DNA of 10,159 nt, taken from assembly GCA_023230285.1 (NCBI GenBank), contig JALNXP010000069.1, forward strand, positions 1 through 10,159. The letters are read 5' to 3'. Made by a program: the position numbers and the translations under genes. The notes beneath the pieces were generated by a model that had not been told where the DNA came from, did no database searches, and saw nothing but the letters and a program-made list of their open reading frames with translations. Positions 1 to 6,002 of the stretch are shown here, in pieces. Numbering within the stretch: position 1 is the stretch's first letter; each line of letters begins with the position of its first letter. The DNA is from Bacteroidales bacterium (GTDB taxonomy: Bacteria; Bacteroidota; Bacteroidia; Bacteroidales; BM520).

Positions 1-211
1 TAACCGGAGTAAGATGTGCAAGAGCATCAGCATGATTGACCGCGCGTCTCATCATATAATCCATGCCTTCAGTCGCTTTATGCGACTCCGTCAGATTTTT
101 GATATATTCTATATCTAACATTAATGGTGAAGAAAGGTAACGTTGTTTAAAAAAAGCCGACCGCTCATTTGACGGACTGCCCTTGACTTCTCTTTCTGCA
201 AATTTATCCAT
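1..211 (-). CDS. glycyl radical enzyme (pyruvate formate-lyase family), N-terminus only
   Basis: This is the first 70 codons of a minus-strand gene starting with ATG at 211-209 (MDKFAEREVKG...) and running off the left edge. Seen: an N-terminal segment with Lys-Gln-Arg-Tyr-Leu near residue 20, then LTESHKATEG and MMRRAVNHADALAHL. The spacing T-x-SH-x-x-TEG followed by RRA and a short helix matches, from memory, the N-terminal helices of PFL2-type glycyl radical enzymes such as PflD. Such enzymes use a glycyl radical, installed by a separate radical-SAM activase, for anaerobic C-C, C-O or C-N bond cleavage. The catalytic Cys and Gly loops lie outside the window, so the substrate (glycerol, choline, hydroxyproline, arylacetate, pyruvate or another) cannot be named. 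Family assignment is fairly sure; subfamily is unknown. Confidence 0.68.
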   Translation of the reverse strand, partial: MDKFAEREVKGSPSNERSAFFKQRYLSSPLMLDIEYIKNLTESHKATEGMDYMMRRAVNHADALAHLTPV

Positions 212-260
212 AATTTTATTTTTAGAAATTAATTATTGTAACATGTTTAAGAAAACAGTG

Positions 261-268
261 CAAATGTA
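261..268 (-). promoter_or_regulatory. candidate -7 element upstream of the glycyl radical enzyme gene
   Basis: On the minus strand this octamer reads TACATTTG, an exact match to the Bacteroidota -7 consensus TAnnTTTG, and it is followed by CA. It lies about 50 bp before the ATG at 211. No good TTTG -33 element sits about 20 bp further upstream. The rest of the 212-457 intergenic region is very AT-rich, with an 11-T run at 290-300, and shows no gene or clear stem-loop. Confidence 0.45.
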
Positions 269-413
269 ATAAAAAAAATAACAATATAATTTTTTTTTTT
301 AAAACGACCTATAATAATTTATCATTCAACATCATATCGTAATAATATATCCTGCATTTAATTTTCACAAAAAAAATATTGCTTTATAAAGTCGGATTAT
401 AAAAAAATTATAT

Positions 414-421
414 TACTTTTG
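414..421 (+). promoter_or_regulatory. candidate -7 element upstream of the carboxyltransferase gene
   Basis: TACTTTTG matches the Bacteroidota -7 consensus TAnnTTTG and is followed by TA. The start codon at 458 lies 36 bp downstream, a normal leader length. No TTTG -33 box is visible at the expected 19-21 bp spacing, so the call rests on the -7 element and its position alone. Confidence 0.5.
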
Positions 422-457
422 TATCGCTGAATATGGTATTAACTTAAATTAAAAGCT

Positions 458-2005
458 ATGAGTTTAACCAGAAAGACATCCGATTTAAAAAAGCGGACAA
501 AGACAGCGGTTAGCGGTGGTGGCATTGAGGCAGTTAAAAAGCAGAAAGCTGTTGGTAAGATGACTGCTCGTGAGCGAATACTTGCCCTTCTTGATGCAAA
601 TTCTTTCCATGAGTATGATTTATTTGTTGAACATGCAGGTAAGGATTTTGATATGGATAAGAAGTATTTGCCTGGTGATGGGGTTATCACGGGAACAGGG
701 ACTATAGGCGGTTATCCTGTATGCGTATATGCTCAAGACTTCACTGTTGCCGGTGGTTCGTTAGGGTGGATGCATGCCAAAAAGATAACGAAAATTATGG
801 ATTTGGCACTGAAACTTAATGTACCACTTGTCGGAATTAATGATTCAGGCGGCGCTCGTATTCAGGAAGGAGTTAATGCCCTTGCCGGTTATGGCGAGAT
901 TTTTTTCCGTAATACAACAGCCTCAGGTATCATTCCTCAAATATCGGTAATCCTCGGTCCTTGCGCCGGCGGTGCCGTATATTCTCCTGCTCTGACTGAC
1001 TTCGTATTCGTGGTAAACAAAATATCCAAAATGTTTATCACAGGTCCCGAAGTCATAAAAACAGTTCTCGGTGAAGACATCAGCATGGAAGACTTGGGCG
1101 GTGCAAAAGTTCACTCCGAAATTACAGGTAATGCCCATTTTTATGCAGAAAGTGAACAAGAATGCTTCGACCAAATCAAACAGCTCTTCACCTACATCCC
1201 GTGGAACAATAAACAAAAAGCTATCCGCTTTCAAACAAAAGCTCCACTAACCAAGCAATACAAAATCGAAGACATTTTCCCTTCAAATCCTAAACAACCT
1301 TATGATGTAAAGCTAATCATCAAAGCTATATGTGATGATTCAAACTTCTTTGAAGTCCATGAAAGATTTGCTCCTAATATTGTAGTAGGTTTTGCAAGAA
1401 TTGATGGAAACACAGTAGGCTTTGTGGCAAATCAGCCCTTAGTTCTTGCCGGCGTTTTAGATATTGATTCTTCTGATAAGGCAGCTCGTTTTATAAGATT
1501 TTGTGATGCTTTTAATATTCCGTTAATTACTTTGGTTGACTTACCCGGGTATCTACCGGGTGTAGACCAAGAGCATGCAGGAGTTATCCGACATGGAGCA
1601 AAAATCCTATACGCTTACAGCGAAGCTACTGTCCCTAAATTAACAGTAATACTACGCAAGGCTTATGGCGGTGGTTATATCGCCATGTGTTCTCATCATT
1701 TGAAAGCCGACTTTGTTTTTGCATGGCCCACAGCCGAAATAGCTGTAATGGGTCCCGAAGGTGCTGCTAATATCATCTTCCGCAACGAAATAAACTCCGC
1801 CGAAAACCCTGAAGAGGTTAGAAAACAAAAAATCAAAGAATATAAAGAGAAATTTGCTAACCCTTACGTAGCGGCTGCTTATGGCTATATAGATGCTGTC
1901 ATCGCCCCTGAACAAACTCGCGATATGCTTGTTCATGCTCTCAGTATCTCAGGACACAAAGCTTTACCTGCTTATCAGAAAAAACATGGCATTCCACCAT
2001 TCTAA
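458..2005 (+). CDS. mmdA: acyl-CoA carboxyltransferase (propionyl-CoA carboxylase beta / methylmalonyl-CoA decarboxylase alpha type)
   Basis: This 515-residue protein transfers a carboxyl group between biotin and an acyl-CoA, and has the usual family length. Seen: an N-terminal crotonase-like carboxyltransferase domain (about 30-280) with the oxyanion loop SGGARIQEG (130-138) and GPCAGGAVYSPALTDF (167-182). The C-terminal domain (about 285-510) has DLPGYLPGVDQEHAGVIRHGA (361-381), RKAYGGGYIAM (400-410) and WPTAEIAVMGPEGAANI (423-439). The ATG is the first in frame; only a weak purine stretch precedes it. It is followed 12 bp later by a biotin carrier gene, so the two form an operon. The residue after GGGY is Ile408; from memory, propionyl-CoA carboxylases have Asp there, while MmdA-type and some acetyl-CoA enzymes have Ile. 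No biotin carboxylase or sodium-pump subunit is adjacent, so carboxylase versus decarboxylase is open and the symbol is provisional. Confidence 0.9.
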   Translation: MSLTRKTSDLKKRTKTAVSGGGIEAVKKQKAVGKMTARERILALLDANSFHEYDLFVEHAGKDFDMDKKYLPGDGVITGTGTIGGYPVCVYAQDFTVAGGSLGWMHAKKITKIMDLALKLNVPLVGINDSGGARIQEGVNALAGYGEIFFRNTTASGIIPQISVILGPCAGGAVYSPALTDFVFVVNKISKMFITGPEVIKTVLGEDISMEDLGGAKVHSEITGNAHFYAESEQECFDQIKQLFTYIPWNNKQKAIRFQTKAPLTKQYKIEDIFPSNPKQPYDVKLIIKAICDDSNFFEVHERFAPNIVVGFARIDGNTVGFVANQPLVLAGVLDIDSSDKAARFIRFCDAFNIPLITLVDLPGYLPGVDQEHAGVIRHGAKILYAYSEATVPKLTVILRKAYGGGYIAMCSHHLKADFVFAWPTAEIAVMGPEGAANIIFRNEINSAENPEEVRKQKIKEYKEKFANPYVAAAYGYIDAVIAPEQTRDMLVHALSISGHKALPAYQKKHGIPPF

Positions 2006-2017
2006 AATTTTTTGCAA

Positions 2018-2437
2018 ATGAAACTTCCAAGTCGTTATAAACATAAAAGAGAACTTCAAGCAGACAACGATGATTCTATAACTAATTTTTTGGCTCTTGA
2101 AGGTTATGCGTATCGTACCAAATTAACACCTAAATTCGTTAACAGACATATATATGAACCTGAAAATTTGAATATTATTCGCTCTAAAATACCCGGTGTC
2201 ATAAAAAAAATTGCAGTTTCTGTTGGCAATGAAGTTAAGAGAGGTACTGTGTTATGCATAGTTGATGCCATGAAAATGCACAACGAAATTTGTGCTTTTC
2301 AAGATGGTATAATTACAGATGTATATGTTAAACCGGGACAGACTATAACTAAAGAAACTGTTCTGTTTAATATAATAGCCGTCAATGATGAACAAAATAT
2401 TTCATCAGATAACAACCAAGCATCAGTAGATATTTAA
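2018..2437 (+). CDS. biotin carboxyl carrier protein (biotin/lipoyl-binding)
   Basis: This 139-residue carrier brings biotin-bound carboxylate to the upstream carboxyltransferase. Seen: a linker/N-domain with YAYRTKLTPKFVNRHIYEP (30-48), which resembles the Y-K-T-x-x-T-x-K-F-x-N-R segment typical of Bacteroidota acyl-CoA carboxylase carriers. Next comes the biotinyl fold (about 52-120) with VDAMKMHNEI; Lys86 in A-M-K-M is the expected biotinylated residue, and GQTI lies in the closing hairpin. Asp rather than Glu before AMKM is a mild variant. The polar tail (121-139) is disordered-looking. I chose ATG 2018 over an in-frame TTG at 2012, because TTG would place the start only 6 bp after the upstream stop without a better ribosome site. 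The 3' end overlaps the opposing EEP gene by 15 bp. It could serve either a carboxylase or a methylmalonyl-CoA decarboxylase. Confidence 0.88.
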   Translation: MKLPSRYKHKRELQADNDDSITNFLALEGYAYRTKLTPKFVNRHIYEPENLNIIRSKIPGVIKKIAVSVGNEVKRGTVLCIVDAMKMHNEICAFQDGIITDVYVKPGQTITKETVLFNIIAVNDEQNISSDNNQASVDI

Positions 2438-3448
2438 TTCTGAACGTATTAAATCTACATACACAGGAAGATGGTCGCTAAAACCGCCAATATATTTGGC
2501 ACCTAAATGGGTCCGGTATAATTTCTTGCCGCCAAACTTCTCATCTTCCATCAATAAAAAATCGAAAGCTGCTATTTTAGCTTTCGATTTTTTTACGACT
2601 AACCCATTCCCTTTTAATAATGCTTGTGAAACCAATATCTGGTCGAATACACTCCATAGAGCAGAGTGCTTTAATGTTCCTATCCCTTCTTGTTCGTAAA
2701 TATTATTCATCAAATTAACAATTGCAGTATCATAACATAAATATTTGCTGATGCTTTCATCAACAGGGTCATCATTCAAATCTCCCATTATTAGAATCTT
2801 AGCTGATTTATTGCGCATCAATATTGAATCTGCACAACTTCTTACAAAATTTGCAACATAATTCCTTTTTGTAACTGTAGCCCCTACCCCGCCATACCTT
2901 GAAGGAAAATGACAAACAAAAAAGCATACTGTGTCCGTTATTTCTGTATCATCTGTAATAAAAATACCTTTTACATATAAAACATCTCTTGTATGCGAAA
3001 TTGTATCAGGCGGTATTGCAACTTTGATGGCATAATACTCCAAAGGCGTAAAATAATTTGGCAGATACAACATCGCAACATCAATACCTCTTGGATCAGG
3101 CGATTCAAAATGAATAAATTTATAGCCATATTTAGATAAGGGTGTATCGTTCAAAAGTTTTTTCAACATAAAAGCATTCTCAACTTCACATGCACCTATT
3201 ACACATGCCGGCACTTGTTCATTCAAAGCTGCAATAACTTTATACATATTATTGATCTTTGCATTTACTCGCTTCATCGACCAAGCCTTCATTCCTGTTG
3301 GCGTAAAATCTTCATCTGCTTTTGAAGGGTCATCAAAAGAATCAAATAAATTTTCAAAATTATAAAAAGCAACTCGATATACCGAATCGTTAGCGACAGC
3401 TAAAAAACCCGATAATAAAACAAGCAAAATGACAAGTAGCGTTTTCAT
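2423..3448 (-). CDS. secreted endonuclease/exonuclease/phosphatase-family protein
   Basis: This 341-residue protein has the metal-dependent EEP (DNase I-like) fold. Seen: a signal peptide (about 1-19, hydrophobic core LLVILLVLLSGFLAVA, cleavage likely after AVA), so it acts in the periplasm or outside. The catalytic set looks complete: FYNFENLFD (28-36, Asn30), GACEVEN (85-91, Glu88), DPRGIDVAML (118-127), VCHFPSR (178-184, His180), MGDLNDDP (221-228, Asp223/Asn225), FDQILVS (268-274) and GGFSDHLPV (321-329, Asp325-His326). Phosphodiester or phosphomonoester cleavage is expected; the substrate (nucleic acid, lipid, inositol phosphate) is not told by sequence. It lies 56 bp downstream of mazG on the same strand and is probably co-transcribed. 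A perfect 15-bp inverted repeat lies inside its coding sequence (2556-2593), and its stop region overlaps the convergent biotin carrier gene. Confidence 0.85.
   Translation of the reverse strand: MKTLLVILLVLLSGFLAVANDSVYRVAFYNFENLFDSFDDPSKADEDFTPTGMKAWSMKRVNAKINNMYKVIAALNEQVPACVIGACEVENAFMLKKLLNDTPLSKYGYKFIHFESPDPRGIDVAMLYLPNYFTPLEYYAIKVAIPPDTISHTRDVLYVKGIFITDDTEITDTVCFFVCHFPSRYGGVGATVTKRNYVANFVRSCADSILMRNKSAKILIMGDLNDDPVDESISKYLCYDTAIVNLMNNIYEQEGIGTLKHSALWSVFDQILVSQALLKGNGLVVKKSKAKIAAFDFLLMEDEKFGGKKLYRTHLGAKYIGGFSDHLPVYVDLIRSELNIY
2556..2593. terminator. perfect 15-bp inverted repeat, terminator-like, inside the EEP coding region
   Basis: The arm AAAAAATCGAAAGCT (2556-2570) and its exact reverse complement (2579-2593) flank an 8-base loop, GCTATTTT. 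On plus the right arm ends in a 7-T run (2588-2594), giving the A-stem-T form of a bidirectional intrinsic terminator. It lies 118 bp after the biotin carrier stop, so it could end that plus-strand transcript inside the antisense of the EEP gene. On minus it encodes roughly residues 286-300 of the EEP protein (KKSKAKIAAFDFLL). The GC content of the stem is low, so strength is uncertain. Confidence 0.5.
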
Positions 3449-3450
3449 AC

Positions 3451-3479
3451 ATCTTTTTTATCTAAGTCGTAAAAAAGAT
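3451..3479. repeat. AT-rich inverted repeat between mazG and the EEP gene
   Basis: ATCTTTTTTA (3451-3460) and its exact reverse complement TAAAAAAGAT (3470-3479) flank a 9-base loop. It fills half of the 56-bp gap between the two minus-strand genes and ends 3 bp before the EEP start codon. Only 1 of 10 pairs is G-C, so an RNA hairpin would be weak. Chance is possible in such AT-rich DNA; an effect on EEP translation is speculation. Confidence 0.4.
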
Positions 3480-3504
3480 AAAAACGTTACCATCAATTTA
3501 AGAA

Positions 3505-4293
3505 TTATTTTTCGTCAGCTTTCACTTCGTCCCATATTTTATCCATTTCCTTCAACGACATATCAGGTAAAAACATATCTTTAGCTTTAACACGTTTTTC
3601 TACTTCTTGAAATCTACGAATAAACTTGCGATTACTTTTTTCTAAAGCATCTTCAGGGTTAACTCCTATAAAGCGAGCATAATTAATCAGAGCAAACATC
3701 AAATCGCCAAATTCCATTTCCATATTTTCCTTATTATCATTGGCGACAACTTCTTCATGCAGTTCATCAATTTCTTCCTGCACCTTATCCCAAACTTGCG
3801 AAACATCGTCCCAATCAAAGCCGATACCACGAGCTTTTTCCTGTATTCTGTATGCTTTAATTACAGCAGGTAACGACTTTGGCACGCCTGACAGTACCGA
3901 AGTTCTGCCGGCTTCTGTAAGTTTTATCTTCTCCCAATTATTTTTCACATCTTCATCTGTCTGAACTTTCACGTCTCCAAAGATATGAGGATGACGTTTA
4001 ATAAGTTTATCATTAATATTCTCTATAACATCAGAAATATCAAAATAATCGTCTCCTTTATTTTCAGACCCTAATTTAGAATAAAATACTATATGTAACA
4101 GCACATCACCAAGTTCTTTTTTAATTTCCTGAAACTGTTTTTCTATTATAGCATCAGAAAGTTCATAAGTTTCCTCTATCGTCAAATAACGAAGAGTATC
4201 AAAAGTTTGTTTTTTATCCCAAGGACAATTAGTTCTTAATTTATCCATTATTTCCAACAACTCTTTAAAAAGGCTTACAGCATCTTTTTTCAT
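3505..4293 (-). CDS. mazG: nucleoside triphosphate pyrophosphohydrolase MazG
   Basis: MazG hydrolyses (d)NTPs to NMP plus pyrophosphate in the cytoplasm, cleaning the nucleotide pool and, in E. coli, lowering ppGpp. The 262 residues match the full two-domain enzyme. Seen: LRTNCPWDKKQT (19-30), a signature of the family. The first metal site is IEETYEL (39-45; Glu40, Glu41, Glu44) with ELGDVLLH (60-67; Glu60, Asp63). RHPHIFGD (100-107) joins the halves, and the second site is QEEIDEL (172-178; Glu173, Glu174, Glu177) with EFGDLMF (194-200; Glu194, Asp197). Both sites look intact. The ATG at 4293 is the first in frame. It leads a minus-strand pair with the secreted EEP gene. No toxin-antitoxin mazEF genes are adjacent, so the context is housekeeping. 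Confidence 0.95.
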   Translation of the reverse strand: MKKDAVSLFKELLEIMDKLRTNCPWDKKQTFDTLRYLTIEETYELSDAIIEKQFQEIKKELGDVLLHIVFYSKLGSENKGDDYFDISDVIENINDKLIKRHPHIFGDVKVQTDEDVKNNWEKIKLTEAGRTSVLSGVPKSLPAVIKAYRIQEKARGIGFDWDDVSQVWDKVQEEIDELHEEVVANDNKENMEMEFGDLMFALINYARFIGVNPEDALEKSNRKFIRRFQEVEKRVKAKDMFLPDMSLKEMDKIWDEVKADEK

Positions 4294-4378
4294 TGATAAT
4301 AATTTAATATGTTAATTAAAATGCACTTTAGCAGTTTGGTACAAATATTGCAACATTTAACCGCAGATAAAACGAATG

Positions 4379-4386
4379 CAAAAGTA
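4379..4386 (-). promoter_or_regulatory. candidate -7 element upstream of mazG
   Basis: On minus this reads TACTTTTG, matching TAnnTTTG, and is followed by CA. The sequence around it (TTTTTTATTAC-TTTTGCA) is nearly the same as that at the glycyl radical enzyme promoter. It would give a leader of about 80 nt before the mazG ATG at 4293. No -33 TTTG is seen at the right distance. It sits in the divergent 4294-4424 region, where the plus strand holds no matching -7 element. Confidence 0.42.
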
Positions 4387-4410
4387 ATAAAAAATATTAA
4401 TTTAATTTAT

Positions 4411-4416
4411 GGAGGA
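4411..4416 (+). promoter_or_regulatory. strong Shine-Dalgarno site of the lipoprotein gene
   Basis: GGAGGA ends 8 bases before the ATG at 4425. It stands out because the other gene starts in this window have no such purine core, in line with the general weakness of Shine-Dalgarno use in Bacteroidota. It fixes the start codon and suggests high translation of this envelope protein. Confidence 0.7.
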
Positions 4417-4424
4417 AACAAGAT

Positions 4425-5924
4425 ATGAAAACTTTAGATTATTTATTTGGAATCTTGTTAATATTCTTAACAGGCTGTGCATCAGTATCAACTATGAGTT
4501 CTTACGATGATGTATACTACAATGATAGCAATTCCGGTTCTAAAAAAGATTATGTTGTAGTTCAAGTTCCGGTTAACACAGACACAGGAAATGGAACAGT
4601 TGCAGGTGATAATTTCAGCATAGACAATTATTCTGATTTTGAATATTCATCAAGAATAAGAAGATTTAATTCAAATTTATCTACTGACGATTATTATTCT
4701 GACATATACACTGATGAATATTATTACACAGGGGACACACTAAATTCCGGAAATCCAATATACATAAACAATTATTATGACTATAGCAATAACGGCGGCG
4801 GGTATTCCGGTTATGCGCCAAGTTATGGTTTTGGTCTTGGTTATGGTGGTTTGTCATTCTACTACGGTTATCCGTATTATGGTTGTTATTCGGGATATTA
4901 CTACAATCCATGGTATTATGACCCATGGTATTATGACCCATGGTATTCATCGTATTATGGTTATGGCTGGTATGGGAGACCTAATTATTGGCATGGCTAC
5001 AATCATGGTTATTGGGACGGATTTTGGGACGGATACTGGTGGGGTAACAATAACGGTGGCGGACACGATCCTCATCACCCAAACAGACCACACGAGCCAC
5101 GTTCTCCAAGAAGCGGTCATGACGGCGCAGGTTCTATTGCCGGTGAAAATGGCTCAAGCTCCAATTCCGGTAACAGATCCATATCTTCTACAGGGAACAA
5201 TAACTCCGGAAATGTTACTAATAATAATGGAAATAGGTCAGTAAACACCTCTGACCGTTCATCTGCCTCTACGGGCAACAGCTCAAGAGTCGTAAATGGT
5301 TCAACATCAGTTGAAAACAACAACACAGCTATCAATAATTCGACAAACAGTCGTTCTGCCAATTCAACAAGAAGCACAGCCTCTACAAGTACAGATAATA
5401 CAAGGTACAATAAGCCTACTAACTATCAAACTCCTCGTGTTGCTTCACCAAGAAGTAGCGTAGACTATACAAATCCTCGTTCCGGAAATTCAGCAAATAC
5501 AGGCAGCGGTTCTTCATCAAGCAACAGAAGTTCGTCTAACACTTCAAACAATAATTCAGGCGTAAACAGAAGCTCTTCAAATCCTACAAACAACAATAAT
5601 TCAGGCGTAAACAGAAGCTCTTCAAATCCTACAAACAACAATAGTTCAGGCGTAAACAGAAGCTCTTCAAATCCTTCAAACAACAATAGTTCAGGCGTAA
5701 ACAGAAGCTCTTCAAGCAACAGAAGTTCAGGCGTAAACAGAAGCTCTTCAAGTTCTTCAAGTAACAGGAGTTCAAGCGTGAACAGAAGCTCTTCAAGCTC
5801 TTCAAGCAGTAGAAGTTATACTCCTTCGAGTTCGAGTTCGAGTTCAAGTTCAAGTAGAAGCAGTGGCAGCAGCAGTTCATCATCAAGTAGAGGTGGAAGC
5901 TCAAGCGGCGGCGGAAGAAGATAA
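4425..5924 (+). CDS. low-complexity Tyr/Gly-rich then Ser/Asn/Arg-rich lipoprotein
   Basis: This is a 499-residue predicted lipoprotein. Seen: a signal peptide with lipobox LTGC (15-18), Cys18 being the lipidated residue, so it is probably anchored in the outer membrane. Residues 20-110 are acidic, Tyr/Asp/Ser-rich, with YDDVYY (27-32) and YSSRIRRF (74-81). Residues 115-212 are Tyr/Gly/Trp-rich with WYYDP repeats and GYWDGFWDGYWWG (195-207). A His/Pro/Arg patch follows (213-231), then about 265 residues of Ser/Asn/Arg low complexity with six repeat units and a Ser tract ending RGGSSSGGGRR. I recall Bacteroidota hypothetical lipoproteins sharing YDDVYY, SR(I/L)RRF and the aromatic-Gly block; no biochemical role is known to me. 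It lies 78 bp upstream of a FadL-family gene, so a joint envelope role is inferred. The start is set by a strong ribosome site. The long Ser tail may be a disordered surface stalk or adhesive segment; this is a guess. Confidence 0.8.
   Translation: MKTLDYLFGILLIFLTGCASVSTMSSYDDVYYNDSNSGSKKDYVVVQVPVNTDTGNGTVAGDNFSIDNYSDFEYSSRIRRFNSNLSTDDYYSDIYTDEYYYTGDTLNSGNPIYINNYYDYSNNGGGYSGYAPSYGFGLGYGGLSFYYGYPYYGCYSGYYYNPWYYDPWYYDPWYSSYYGYGWYGRPNYWHGYNHGYWDGFWDGYWWGNNNGGGHDPHHPNRPHEPRSPRSGHDGAGSIAGENGSSSNSGNRSISSTGNNNSGNVTNNNGNRSVNTSDRSSASTGNSSRVVNGSTSVENNNTAINNSTNSRSANSTRSTASTSTDNTRYNKPTNYQTPRVASPRSSVDYTNPRSGNSANTGSGSSSSNRSSSNTSNNNSGVNRSSSNPTNNNNSGVNRSSSNPTNNNSSGVNRSSSNPSNNNSSGVNRSSSSNRSSGVNRSSSSSSSNRSSSVNRSSSSSSSSRSYTPSSSSSSSSSSRSSGSSSSSSSRGGSSSGGGRR
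4908..4949 (+). repeat. 15-bp tandem repeat coding WYYDP
   Basis: Two exact copies of CCATGGTATTATGAC (4908-4922, 4923-4937) are followed by a partial third, CCATGGTATTC. They encode P-WYYDP-WYYDP-WY in the aromatic block of the lipoprotein. Exact DNA identity suggests recent duplication rather than only protein-level constraint. Confidence 0.85.
5555..5815 (+). repeat. tandem repeat array (45-bp unit, six copies, one 36 bp) in the lipoprotein gene
   Basis: Copies begin with TTCAGGCGTAAACAGAAGC (the last is TTCAAGCGTGAACAGAAGC) at 5555, 5600, 5645, 5690, 5726 and 5771; spacings are 45, 45, 45, 36 and 45 bp. Copies 1 and 2 differ only at the final base, and 2 and 3 at one base, so the array is young. 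The unit encodes SGVNRSSSNPTNNNN and drifts to Ser-rich variants in later copies. All units are multiples of three, so copy-number change alters length but not frame. A partial older copy precedes it near 5531, and a hexamer run, TTCGAG/TTCAAG x5 (5825-5854), coding Ser-Ser follows it. Confidence 0.93.
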
Positions 5925-5932
5925 ATATATAA

Positions 5933-5968
5933 ATATAATAGCGGGACTAATTAGTCTTGCTATTATAT
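5933..5968 (+). terminator. long stem-loop between the lipoprotein and FadL-family genes
   Basis: AATAGCGGGACTAA (5937-5950) pairs with TTAGTCTTGCTATT (5951-5964), with two G-U pairs and a tight AATT loop; A-T pairs extend the stem to 5933-5968. It lies just after the lipoprotein stop. The following tract is not a clean T run (TTTTT only at about 5978-5982), so a full terminator is doubtful. It may partly terminate, protect or process a shared transcript. Confidence 0.5.
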
Positions 5969-6002
5969 AATCACAAATTTTTAATTTTAAATAGATAACA
6001 AA

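Noticed and set aside
1543..1561. ACCCGG...CCGGGT inverted repeat in the carboxyltransferase gene
   Set aside because: It is explained by the conserved peptide LPGYLPG, whose two LPG copies produce the symmetry; only 6 bp long.
2012..2017. In-frame TTG start giving a 141-residue biotin carrier protein
   Set aside because: ATG at 2018 is in frame two codons later and is the more usual start; nothing in the upstream bases favours TTG.
3505..4293. Possible toxin-antitoxin locus because of the name MazG
   Set aside because: No mazE or mazF-like gene is adjacent; the protein is the full two-domain housekeeping pyrophosphohydrolase.
4777..5244. Plus-strand open frame overlapping the lipoprotein in another frame (Met/Ile/Thr-rich)
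   Set aside because: Its odd composition is a by-product of the GGTTAT-like codons of the Tyr/Gly block; the lipoprotein frame has a signal peptide, lipobox and strong ribosome site.
5465..5719. Minus-strand open frame with repeated LLFTPELLLF-type units
   Set aside because: It is the antisense image of the tandem repeat in the lipoprotein gene; it lacks its own ribosome site and upstream promoter, and its repeats are explained by the plus-strand array.
5555..5815. CRISPR-like array
   Set aside because: Units are directly abutting with no unique spacers, are multiples of three and lie in frame in a protein gene.
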